Source: Craterostigma plantagineum
Lineage: Eukaryota > Streptophyta > Magnoliopsida > Lamiales > Linderniaceae
Direction of reading: 5' to 3'
Length of the DNA stretch: 64,000 nucleotides
Assembly (NCBI GenBank): GCA_027422505.1
Contig: JAPQWV010000018.1
Coordinates: forward strand, 19,858,001-19,922,000
The notes below the pieces were generated by a model that saw nothing but the letters and a program-made list of their open reading frames with translations, was not told where the DNA came from and ran no database searches. How positions within the stretch are numbered: position 1 is the stretch's first letter; the number at the start of each line of letters is the position of its first letter. The translations under genes were made by a program, and so were the position numbers. This document shows positions 23,064 through 32,361 of this stretch, in pieces.

Positions 23064-25274
23064 CTACGACTGGAGGCAGTGGCTCGTCGATTTCCTGTGG
23101 GGGGGGTCTGGTCTGAAGTCGGATGGTAATGAGGGTAGGCTTTTTGGTAGGTTAGTAGTTAGGGTTAAATGGGAGGAGGTAGTAGGTTGGGGATTTGAGG
23201 TTTCTGGTTGGTTTGAGGTGGAGGGCTTTGGTTGGTTTGAGGTGGAGGGCTCAGATTGGTTTATTGCCTCGACCCGCTGTCGCTTTTCCTCCCCCTCAGG
23301 ACGACCGTCGTCATCAGGGTCGTCATGTCGTCGCTTATGTGTGGGCGGGTCGTAGTGGCAATGGTATGGTATTTGGAGGCGGTGAAGAAGCTCCTTATCC
23401 TCATCATCGAGGCTGTCGACCTCGCTAAGGAGGCGATCAAGTAGTTGTTGGCGAAGCTCCTTAGTGGTGGGTGTGGGAGTAGGGGTAGGTGTAGGTGTAG
23501 GTGTAGGAGTGGGTGTAGGAGTAGGTGTACTGGCGGATGTGGACGGGCGGTGGGATTGGGAGGATGCCAGTGCCTCGACTCTTTGCATGATGGAGGCCTC
23601 CATTTGTCTCATCTCGTCGCGTACGGTTGCGAGGCTCCGTTCGAGGTGTTGGTCGAGGTCGGCGCGGGTGATGAAGGGTGATAACTCAACAGAGCCACGA
23701 AGGCGTTCTGTTGTCACGACTTCAGAATAGATTCCTGAGTCGCGGCCCACACGCACTAAGGAGCGCGTGGGACTTGAGGGACCAGGGCCACTGAGGCTCA
23801 CCGTTTGCATCGTCGATAAGACAAGCTCATCGAGATGGCCTGAACTCACGGGGGCAGTGATGTTGCCCGTGTCAGGACTTCCGTCCGATCGTCGAGTATC
23901 ATCAATAGATGATGTCTCTACAGACGTTCTGGACTGATCACTAAGAAAAGTCGAGAAAGGTGTTAGTGTCCTAGCAAAATCGAAAAAATTTGGGAAAGTG
24001 GACACTAGACTCGATGTGGTAGAAGAAGGGGCAGCGACGTGGGGCTGGGGGTCGCTTATATGTACATCACTTGCCTCCGAGCGAGACAAGGATGGCTGAG
24101 ATGGTTCCCCGTGAGGTATTGAGACATCAACCTGTTGGGAGGTTGATGAATGGGAAGGGCTGGGTTGTGCATGCGCCGTTGAACCAGATGCGGCGACTTC
24201 TACTCGGGAGCTGATTAAATCAGCTCCTGTTCCTATGGGTTCGGTTCTGGACGATGTAGTGAGGAGGGGAGGTGCGAAGCTGACGGACACCGGAGGAGGT
24301 GGTCGTCGGTCATGTTTTCTCTTTGTACGCACTTCGCGTTGTCTCTCAGGACCCTGTCTCACACTCGAGCTGGCCCCGGGGTTGGATACGGTGGGGTTTG
24401 ACCGTATCGTAGGGGCAGGAAGGTTCTGCGACTGCCTGTACTTGATCACCTCTGCATCCGTGGGATCAGCAAGGTCCAGGAGGTGTCGTGGAATAGTCAT
24501 GCCTTGGGCTGTCGATCCTTCCTTTGCTTTCTTTAAATAGTTGAACTTGGGAACTCCTAGGGATTCTGTTGCTGGACGACGGGTGATCTCTGGGTGGATT
24601 TCCATGTAGTGATAAATCAGTACTTGGAACCACCTGAGATATGGGAGGCCCTTTCTCTTGGACGTCTTGAGGTGATCTCTGATGTAGATCTGGTCCACGA
24701 TTTCTTGCATGAATAGGGCTGCGTAGTCGTAGCGTTTCCCGAAGATGACCCCATAGAAGATGGTGAGGATGCTGAGATTGCAACGATCATAGCCCGTGTG
24801 CTTCGGTGATAAGCACTTGTTGATCAGCATGAACAGAGCGTTCCACGGAGCGGGTATTTTGTTGAATGAGAATGCTGAGACTTGTGTGAGAGGTGGGGAG
24901 CAGCCTAGTTCCAGCATTCCATTTAGGATTTCTTGAGCGGTGGGAGGTGGAACGAGCTCGGCAAAAGTAGGGAGTTGAAGAACCGTCCTCAGAAGGTCTT
25001 TGTTAAGGACAACGGATGTATTCTCGATCTGGCTTTGGAATATGATCTCCTCGATGTCTGGAACTTGGTCCATGAGTCCCCAGAATTGTTGCAGGTAAAC
25101 TTGGGGGACGCTCGCCGTGAGTGTGAACGCAGGGAGGAGAAAATGATTTTTCAGAATGGCGATGATGACCATGTCCGAGCATCTGAAAGCCGTTGTGTCC
25201 AATTGATAGTTGTTCTTCAGCGGCTCGATCCATTTGGAGATTGGATAGATCGTGTCTCGGTTTGGTATCTCCAT
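23064..25274 (-). CDS. Retroelement extra ORF, N-terminal part (736 aa)
   Basis: A 736-aa open frame. Residues 1 to about 280 form a folded region of the type found in uncharacterised plant retroelement proteins: FLLPAFTLTASVPQVYLQQF, AFSFNKIPAPWNALFMLINK and YYDY-like KRYDYAALFMQEIVDQIYI, ending near KFNYLKKAKEGSTAQGM. Residues about 290-640 are Ser/Pro/Thr-rich and probably disordered. A (TP)n run of nearly ten dipeptides comes from the microsatellite at about 23468-23530. The tail is rich in KRRHDD and NQP-type low complexity. The predicted frame ends two bases before the next ORF, right after a C8 homopolymer, with an out-of-family tail PPHRKSTSHCLQS. It shows no Pol or envelope motif and no membrane segment, so calling it env-like would be unjustified. 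Confidence 0.7.
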   Translation of the reverse strand: MEIPNRDTIYPISKWIEPLKNNYQLDTTAFRCSDMVIIAILKNHFLLPAFTLTASVPQVYLQQFWGLMDQVPDIEEIIFQSQIENTSVVLNKDLLRTVLQLPTFAELVPPPTAQEILNGMLELGCSPPLTQVSAFSFNKIPAPWNALFMLINKCLSPKHTGYDRCNLSILTIFYGVIFGKRYDYAALFMQEIVDQIYIRDHLKTSKRKGLPYLRWFQVLIYHYMEIHPEITRRPATESLGVPKFNYLKKAKEGSTAQGMTIPRHLLDLADPTDAEVIKYRQSQNLPAPTIRSNPTVSNPGASSSVRQGPERQREVRTKRKHDRRPPPPVSVSFAPPLLTTSSRTEPIGTGADLISSRVEVAASGSTAHAQPSPSHSSTSQQVDVSIPHGEPSQPSLSRSEASDVHISDPQPHVAAPSSTTSSLVSTFPNFFDFARTLTPFSTFLSDQSRTSVETSSIDDTRRSDGSPDTGNITAPVSSGHLDELVLSTMQTVSLSGPGPSSPTRSLVRVGRDSGIYSEVVTTERLRGSVELSPFITRADLDQHLERSLATVRDEMRQMEASIMQRVEALASSQSHRPSTSASTPTPTPTPTPTPTPTPTPTPTTKELRQQLLDRLLSEVDSLDDEDKELLHRLQIPYHCHYDPPTHKRRHDDPDDDGRPEGEEKRQRVEAINQSEPSTSNQPKPSTSNQPETSNPQPTTSSHLTLTTNLPKSLPSLPSDFRPDPPHRKSTSHCLQS

Positions 25275-25600
25275 AATCTTAAAATATGATCAAAAGGTCA
25301 TTAGACATCGAATATTACATCGTTGCCCTCGCTCGCTGTGAATCTTTTTCTTTCTTTTCTTCCTCTTTTTTTTTTTTTTTTTTTTATAGATATAAAGATA
25401 TTTATATATGTATAAATAGATGTAGATATATAGATATATATGAATATATAGGTATATATATAGAGATATATATAGGTATAGATAGAATAGAAGATAGGTA
25501 TATATATATAACTCGACGAAAAAAAAATTTTTTGTTAAGTAATGAAGAAAGGCCTGGTTTGTGGGTTAAAACGTTTTTCGTGAGATAAAAAGGCCCAATT
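25275..25600. other. Low-complexity spacer
   Basis: A poly-T run at about 25367-25386 and ATATAGATATAT-type sequence to about 25510, between the extra ORFs and the motif array of the inserted element. No gene is seen. Confidence 0.6.
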
Positions 25601-26700
25601 GAAGGTGATTAGAGAGGCCCAATATGTTAAATGTCGATACGGCCCAATTTGGAAAAAGTCGAGAGCAGTTAAATTGTCGAGACAGTCCATTCTAAAGAAA
25701 ATGTCGAGAGGTTTAAATAAAATGTCGAAAGGCTCAAGATTAAATAGAATGTCGAGAACTTTTGAGATGTCGAGAACTCAAAAAGTCGAGACCTGAATCT
25801 GTTAAAATAGAATGTCGAGAGAGAGAAAAATGTCGATATCGCACTGTGTTAAATAAAATGTCGAGAGGCAGAAAATGTCGATATCGTACAGTTTTAATAA
25901 AATGTCGAGATAAAATAATGTCGATATCGCACAGTGTAGATAAAATGTCGCGAGGAAGGAAAATGTCGATATCGCTCAGTTGAAATAAAATGTCGAGAGG
26001 TAAAAAAAATGTCGATATCGCTCAGTTTTAAAGAAAATGTCGAGATGAAGAAGATGTCGATATCGCACTGTTGAAAATCAAATTAGGGTTCACGACTTGA
26101 AATTTGGGGAAACTCTGAAAATCGTTTCAAACATGTACAGATTTAAATCACGAGATGTCGAAGGGTCCAAAATCAGATAGAATCAGTTTGAAAATTAATG
26201 AAATACTCGAGGAGTCATGGAAATCGAAGATTTAAAACCAAAAAGTCTGAAATCATAATTCCGTCAGTGGGCTCGCCGAGTTTTTCACACCTGCAATCGA
26301 GATCATTGGTAACATAATAGAGGAAGATAGGGCTCTGTGGAGCTTACCAGAGGATGACGAAGGACTGTTAAAAAAAGAATTTCTGCGAAATTTGAAGGGA
26401 GGGTTTGGAGCGTTCTGTGTTTTTTGAGAAGTCGAAGTGAAGAAGACGAAAAATGTCGAGTGGATTATGAAATGTCGAAACGAAATGAAGAAGACGATGA
26501 TGTCGGGCTGGGTTATAAGATGTCGAATTGTTCTTGGGCTGGCCCAATGTTGACAAGTGAGAAGTCGAGATGTCAGAAAATGTCGAGTGATGATATTATG
26601 TCGAGTCGAAAGGAGTTGTCGAATTTGGTAAAAAAATGTCGAATTGTTCTTGGGCTTCCTCAAGGCCCAAAAAAATGTCGAGTACAAAAGTCGATATGAG
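25600..26700 (-). repeat. ATGTCGAGA/ATGTCGATATCG motif array (spacer of the element)
   Basis: About 30 copies of TGTCGA in one orientation (TCGACAT on the element's coding strand). Between 25810 and 26075 they form a tandem array of about 45-60 bp units in which AAAATGTCGAGAG alternates with AATGTCGATATCGC. The array lies between the RNase H remnant and the extra ORFs. The same motif recurs in the element leaders at 28140-28870 and 59700-60240. Confidence 0.85.
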
Positions 26701-27125
26701 ATAGGCTTGGCAAACTTACGGTTTGGGCTTTACTCGAAATGGCCCAATGAGATTTTAAGACTTAGAAAAAAAATTCATGCAAGTGAGCCTAATAGGATAA
26801 AATGCAAATAAAATAAAATGCAAATAAGATGCAAAAATACCACGTGATAATGCGAAGGTACTGAAAAAATAGGAAATAGTGATGCTCCCCCTAGACATAT
26901 GCATGCGAATTTTATTTTATTTTTTTTTTATTTTTTTTTTTTTTTTATTTTTATTTTTTTTTTTTTTAAATGTAAGGCTAATTCACCCTAAATCAGTGAT
27001 GTAGATATTAAATGATAAATGCTCCCCCTAGAATTATGCAATTATGTTTCTCCCCCTAGACAGATGCATAGGCTTTGCAAAATATATAACATGATTATGT
27101 CTAGCCTAGCATGTATGTGTCTAGA
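26701..27125. other. Element spacer with poly-T/A runs
   Basis: It contains T-rich low complexity at about 26908-26967 and three GCTCCCCCTAGA-like motifs near 26883, 27001 and 27050. No coding frame is seen. It lies just after the RNase H stop on the minus strand. Confidence 0.5.
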
Positions 27126-27470
27126 TTAAGAGGTAAGATTTAACATGCCCAACCTAGAGACTAAGAATTGGAATCGTTTCTCATCCAATGCTTTAGTGAA
27201 AAGGTCGGCCAGTTGAAGTTCGGTGCTAACAAATTGCATTTCTATGATGCCATTTTCAACATGATTTTTTATGAAGTGATATCGAAGGTCAATATGCTTC
27301 GTGCGTGAGTGATGTACGGGATTGCATGTAATAGCAATAGCACTTTTAGAGTCACTATAAATAGGAATATTATGTAAATCAAACCCGTAGTCCAAGAGTT
27401 GAGTTCGCATCCACAGAATTTGGGAACAACAACTGGCAGCGGCAACGTATTCTGCTTCAGCTGTTAACGA
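27126..27470 (-). pseudogene. copia RNase H, C-terminal fragment
   Basis: Minus-strand fragment of about 115 aa with the copia RNase H hallmarks: SLTAEAEYVAAA, the SDSKSAIAI segment with catalytic Asp, RTKHIDLRYHFI, and ADLFTKALDEKRF. It ends at a normal stop (27126-27128). Its upstream limit is a breakpoint near 27471. Beyond it the sequence switches to the inverted 3' end of another copy, so the frame's first 19 residues or so are chimeric. Reverse transcriptase and integrase are absent from this element. Confidence 0.9.
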
Positions 27471-27539
27471 AGGACTCAGTACGATCACAAGACGAAGATA
27501 ACCAGCGCTGAATTGCAAATTGAACACAAAGGGGGAGAT

Positions 27540-27886
27540 TGTTAGGAATATTTTATTGTGTTCAATTAAATCAGGTTATCTTAATCTTGTAGTTTTATTC
27601 TGCCCTAGGATTTAATTGTAAATATACCCGACTTGTGGGTATATTAGTTAACTTGGGCCCAATAGCCCGATTAGGGCTTATGTGTATATATACCCTAAAC
27701 GATACATCGTTTAGGGTTGCTGAATCATAATAGAGTTGACGACTTTTCTGAAGAACTCGCGCGCTCTCTCGTTCCAACTCTACAATTCGTCTACGGTATT
27801 ACTTTGTTTATTGCTTCCATAATTCATCGTATCAGGTAATACTAATCCATTGATTCAGTACAAGGTTGGATAAAATCGGCCTAACA
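27540..27886 (+). repeat. Internal LTR in plus orientation
   Basis: 347 bp, starting TGTTAGGAATATTTT and ending CGGCCTAACA. It is preceded by a polypurine tract (AAAGGGGGAGAT, 27528-27539) and followed by a primer-binding site (GTGGTATCAGAGCC, 27888-27901). It is thus both the 3' LTR of one copy and the 5' LTR of the next, as in a tandem array. It is inverted relative to the outer LTRs. Confidence 0.92.
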
Positions 27887-29322
27887 AGTGGTATCAGAGC
27901 CGAAATCGTGGATCAAATTCATCAGATTTATCTCGGCTTGATTTTCAAAATTTTCGCTTTTTATTCAAAGATTATCAATTCCTTCTCGTCCAAATTCCCA
28001 TATTTTTCTCGGTTTAGAAGAACGCATAGGTGTATATCTGCATTCCCGTAATTATTGATCGAAATTGCCAGTTTTCCTTTTCCAGCCGAAGATTCAATTT
28101 TCACGACGAACAGGAAATATTTTTGAAGAAGAGATAAATCTCGAGGTCTTCCATTTTTATCGCCCGACATCTGCTACGAAGAATAGATATCTCGAGATCT
28201 TCAATTTTAGATCGCTCGACATTTGCCTTTTTAAGCATCTCGACATTTCTAAGCATCTCGACTTTTTTTCTCTCGAATTTTTTTTTTCATCTCGACATTT
28301 TATAAGAATCTCGACATTTTTCAAGCTCGACATTTCAAGCTTCTCGACATTTAAAAGTCGTATATCGAAATCTTCTTCCTATCATTGCCGACATACTCAT
28401 TCGAAATCCTCCCGATATTCTCCTCGACATTCGAAACTTTTAACCAATCAAAATTCATTTCTTTTGTCAGCATTGCATCATTTCATCATCATCACCCATA
28501 CTCATTCGATACAACCATTACACAAATAGCACTTCACTCATCATCCACGTGCACTCTCATATAAACAGTCACATACTAATGACATATATCCATATTTCAC
28601 ATCAAATACATGAATCATCATCCACGTGTCCTCATTAGATCACTCATCATCCTCATTTCATTACCACATCCACTATAGTCGTTACTCATCATAAAAAAAA
28701 AAAGATTCTCGAAATTTTTTCTCTCGGCATCCTCTTCGAATTCTATCTTTCATTTCAATTCCTCTTCTCGAAATTGAATCTCGATATCACACTTCAAAAA
28801 TCAGAAATTAATTCTACATTTGAATCTCGATATCCTCTGCTTTCTAAGACTACCTCGACATTTAGCTAAATCACCACTGCTAGTCTTCGAAAAATATCTT
28901 TATTAGTTTAAATCTGTTAAGTGATTTTCAAAAGCTATTTCTGATCTAGACCAAAATTATTATCAATTCACAACTAGTTTTCGAAACCATCTTGCATTTT
29001 TCTTACACCTCCAACTATCCGTAAGTCTTATTAAGTCCTTTGAGTTAAATTCTTCGAAAACATTAATTTATTGAATTAACACAAGATCAGACTTTATCTT
29101 CCAAAATCCTATATAGCATCATTTTTTAAAAAAAAAATTATTATATACATATATTTATTTAAGTATCCAAATTATTAATATTATTAAATTCTGTGATTAT
29201 TTTATTTTTCATCTATCTTTCTAACTTTGTTTGATTCATCTAAGATAAGTTGATCAACACGATTAAGATCCATATCCAACCAAAATAATTCTAGAACTGA
29301 ACTTTCAATATTCACTTTCAAT
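27887..29322 (+). other. Retroelement leader with CTCGACAT repeats
   Basis: It starts with the primer-binding site. From about 28140 to 28870 it holds about fifteen to twenty TCGACAT or TCGAAAT/TCGATAT variants, all in the same orientation. The remainder to 29322 is AT-rich and leads to the ATG of the coiled-coil ORF. No other gene is seen. Confidence 0.75.
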
Positions 29323-30243
29323 ATGTCATATATGTCGTATCATTGGGAACAGAAAGTGAACAAACAAGCTAAAGAAATTGAGGAATTAAAAGCTCGTTTA
29401 GAGAATAATCATAAATGTCTCCTTGCCAGCTTAAGTGAAAAAGCGCATCTCAATTGCAAGCTTGAAGCAATGCAAATGAGAGTCGATGATCGTGACAAAG
29501 AAATAGAAAGACTGAAAGTGAAAATTAGTGAGTTAACTACTACTTTGAAAGAGAGCGAAGACGAGAGACTCACTAAGACTTGTCAATATAACGTTATGTA
29601 TAGCGAGCGTAGCGAGCTATACGTTAAAATTAGGAGTTTAGAGGACATTCTAACAAGAAGAGGGCAAGCGGATCAAAATTCCTCTAAGAACCTAGCGTCA
29701 AACGGGGAATGTAATTTACATTCTAGCAAACCTGCTTCTTGTTGGGAAATTTCAGAAGTTGCTAATAAAATTTCCAAATTAAACGCAACGTTGGAATCAG
29801 AAAGAGTAGGTTTTCAAGCAGAAAAACAAAACCAGTCGGGTGTCGTACTCATGGCAGAACAGGAACCATGGCTCAAGGATACCTCTGAGAGTGAGGAAGA
29901 AAATCAGGCACTCGTGGCAAACGTCGAAGCTGACTCTGAAGATGAGGCGCACAACACTGCAGCCACTCCCACAACTGACTCATCTTCAGAAACTGAGGTA
30001 CACGATTCTTACTCTGATCTACATTTAGAGATTTCAATTCTCCAAGATAGACTAACATCTATGTCTAGTGAAAACCAATCATTAAGAAAACTAGAAACTA
30101 GGTTAGCGAACAATGAAAAGGTCTTGCGAACCGAACTAGTAGAAAAGGCTAAGTTAAACTCGTTTCTAGAACAAGCTCTGATACCACTTGTTAGGCCGAT
30201 TTTATCCAACCTTGTACTGAATCAATGGATTAGTATTACCTGA
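29323..30243 (+). CDS. Retroelement coiled-coil ORF (gag-like fragment)
   Basis: 306 codons, of which the last about 23 read through the primer-binding site and inverted LTR, so the element-derived part ends near 30172. Residues 10-110 and 225-283 are charged heptad-like sequence (KQAKEIEELKARLENN, DKEIERLKVKISEL, LDLEISILQDRL-type), typical of coiled coils. Between them is an acidic segment with the phrase VVLMAEQEPWLKD followed by repeated Glu/Asp. That phrase resembles the region just after the zinc knuckle in gag of some plant copia elements (family knowledge, weakly held). No zinc knuckle or protease is seen. The ORF is probably a truncated gag of the inverted copy and not a host gene. 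The DNA breakpoint at its 3' end is directly at the opposing primer-binding site. Confidence 0.65.
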   Translation: MSYMSYHWEQKVNKQAKEIEELKARLENNHKCLLASLSEKAHLNCKLEAMQMRVDDRDKEIERLKVKISELTTTLKESEDERLTKTCQYNVMYSERSELYVKIRSLEDILTRRGQADQNSSKNLASNGECNLHSSKPASCWEISEVANKISKLNATLESERVGFQAEKQNQSGVVLMAEQEPWLKDTSESEEENQALVANVEADSEDEAHNTAATPTTDSSSETEVHDSYSDLHLEISILQDRLTSMSSENQSLRKLETRLANNEKVLRTELVEKAKLNSFLEQALIPLVRPILSNLVLNQWISIT

Positions 30244-30524
30244 TACGATGAATTATGGAAGCAATAAACAAAGTAATACCGTAGACGAATTGTAGAGTTG
30301 GAACGAGAGAGCGCGCGAGTTCTTCAGAAAAGTCGTCAACTCTATTATGATTCAGCAACCCTAAACGATGTATCGTTTAGGGTATATATACACATAAGCC
30401 CTAATCGGGCTATTGGGCCCAAGTTAACTAATATACCCACAAGTCGGGTATATTTACAATTAAATCCTAGGGCGTAATTAAATTACAGAACATAGACTAA
30501 TAATTAAATGAACACAATTAAATA
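30189..30524 (-). repeat. 5' LTR (minus orientation), end truncated
   Basis: About 336 bp, starting TGTTAGGCCG on the plus strand. It matches 21570-21915 but stops at AACACAATTAAATA, about 10 bp short, where the host exon resumes (TCAATCTTG). Its primer-binding site is at 30187-30175 on the minus strand. Confidence 0.92.
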
Positions 30525-31375
30525 TCAATCTTGTACCTGGATTTACTTACATACTTGCCATAATTTTCAGGTCAATATATTCATCTACAACCAACTAAAA
30601 CAACACTTCTCAGTACATATTCTCTAATAATTAAAGATTGCAGGATGGAAAGATTAAACCTTAGGAGATCAAGCGACTTATCTAAGATCTTTGGCACTAT
30701 CATTTCGATCGTTGGGGCGTCGATGGTGACCCTTTATAAAGGACCCGCGATACTAAACAAGACAGAAGCCGTAGGGCTTCTCTCCAACGTTTCGCCTTCG
30801 CAGCCAAATTGGATTCTTGGCGGGATTTTGCTTTCGCTCGCCGCTTTCTCAACTGCAGCTTGGTCCATAGTTCAGGTAGCTTGGTCCATAGACAGAGAGA
30901 GAGAGAGAGAGATATGTGCATTGAACTAAGCCCTTTTTTGTTTTTCTATATGCATTGCATGATGATAAATGCAGACATGGATACTCAAGATTTACCCAGC
31001 AGAGATGATCATAGTAGCTATTTACTGCGTCATTGTGACTGCGCAATCTGCAATAGTTGGTTTGATCGCTGTAAGAGATATGGATGCTTGGAAGCTTCAA
31101 TCAAACGTGGGCTTAATCGCTGTTCTTTATGCGGTAATACCATATATATATCAGCCTCGTAAAAACATAAATCACCTTTAATCTTCTGTGACCCTTTTGA
31201 CATATTGATCGCACGTATATATCTATGCATACATGTTTCTCTTATTTTTCAATAAAAAATTTGCAGGGAATAATCAACATAACATTTAGACTGTACATGA
31301 TGTCTTGGTGCCTCTCAAGAACTGGGCCGCTTTTTGTTTCTCTATTCAATCCCCTCATAATCGTCATCTCTGTTG

Positions 31376-32313
31376 TGATTGGCGTCCTCTTCTTTCACGA
31401 AGTTCTCTATGTTGGAAGGTAAGAAATATCAAGTCTTTATTTGTTTTTATTATTAAAGAATCTGACTAATAATTTTCTTTCTTTTTTATGTGTTTTCAGC
31501 GTGATAGGTGCGATAGTACTAGTGATTGGATTCTACGCTGTTATTTGGGGGAAGGCAAAGGAAAGCAATAATATTAATAATGCCGAATCAACAGATGATA
31601 ATGTTGTACCCTTACTCCGTGAAGAAGAAGCCTAATGGAAAAAAAATGTGTGTGTCCCAAAAATATATGTCGTAAATTCAAACGTTATAATGTTACGAAG
31701 ATTTTGATTGTAGTTGCTATATTATATAATCACTACTGACTGATCACTACGAAAAATATAGCAAAAAATAGATTATGCAAACTGGGCATTATATTCGAAT
31801 AAGTTTTTAGGCCCAATATGTGAAAAGGCAACCCATTGTTTAACCTTCTTACAAAATATACCCGCAAGAATTGGTAAATTTATGAAAGTTATACCTATGA
31901 CTTCAGAAAGTGAACTGGGATGGAAACTGATCGGTTAAGTGCACCTTTATGTTTCCACAACATATTTATTTACACGGTAAAAGCCAATACATATTTAGTT
32001 GGTCGGGAAAGCAACTACAGTGATTACTTCAGCATTGCAATAATTTAAAGAAACATATAAGAAAAGATTGAATAATTTACAGGAAGTAAAGTCATATATG
32101 TCCATATATATAATAATATGGGCAAGAGCAATGATACATCGTATTCATGCAATTGCGCGTCTTGTTGGATTATTTGTAACTTTTCTAGGTCACAAATAGG
32201 AACTTAATATCAAGTTTTAGCCGATAATATTGACGTTGCCTAACTTTTGATGGCATTCATCCAAAACTTTTCTAGGTCACAAACAGTCATCCAACATGAT
32301 TTCAGCTAATAAA

Positions 32314-32361
<48 letters not shown>

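Larger units (their letters stand above)
21570..30524 (-). mobile_element. Rearranged copia-type LTR retrotransposon with extra ORFs
   Basis: The outer LTRs at 21570-21915 and 30189-30524 are both in minus orientation. The minus-strand primer-binding site is at 30187-30175 and the polypurine tract at 21927-21916 (AAAGGGGGAGAT read on the minus strand). Between them, on the minus strand, lie an RNase H fragment, a spacer with TCGACAT repeats, and two long extra ORFs next to the 3' LTR. The middle part, about 27471-30172, is inverted. It reads on the plus strand as 3' internal end, polypurine tract, LTR, primer-binding site, leader and a coiled-coil ORF. Most of gag-pol is missing. The last bases of the 30524 end (about 10 bp of LTR plus most of the target duplication) are deleted at the junction with host exon 3, so no target duplication is seen. 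The position of extra ORFs after pol resembles Sirevirus-like copia elements; that placement is tentative. Confidence 0.85.
20913..31635 (+). pseudogene. WAT1-related EamA/DMT transporter, split by a retrotransposon
   Basis: Seven exons: 20913-21112, 21202-21264, 21500-21569 plus 30527-30570 (one exon cut in two), 30644-30875, 30975-31133, 31267-31418 and 31500-31635. Without the 9-kb insertion these total 1056 nt, 351 aa, with no stop or frameshift, the usual length for the family. All introns are GT-AG. The protein has about ten membrane segments with two EamA repeats. Family signatures include YAGLNKSSPTLGS, LVPGFTYILAIIFRME, GTIISIVGA, VTLYKGP and the second-repeat SWCLSRTGPLFVSLFNPL. Such proteins (WAT1/UmamiT group) move amino acids, auxin or other small metabolites across plasma or vacuolar membranes. 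The substrate here is unknown. The insertion falls after codon 111, between GSELL and NLVPG. Unless the insert is spliced out precisely, the allele is null. The coding sequence is otherwise undamaged, so the insertion is probably recent. Confidence 0.9.
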
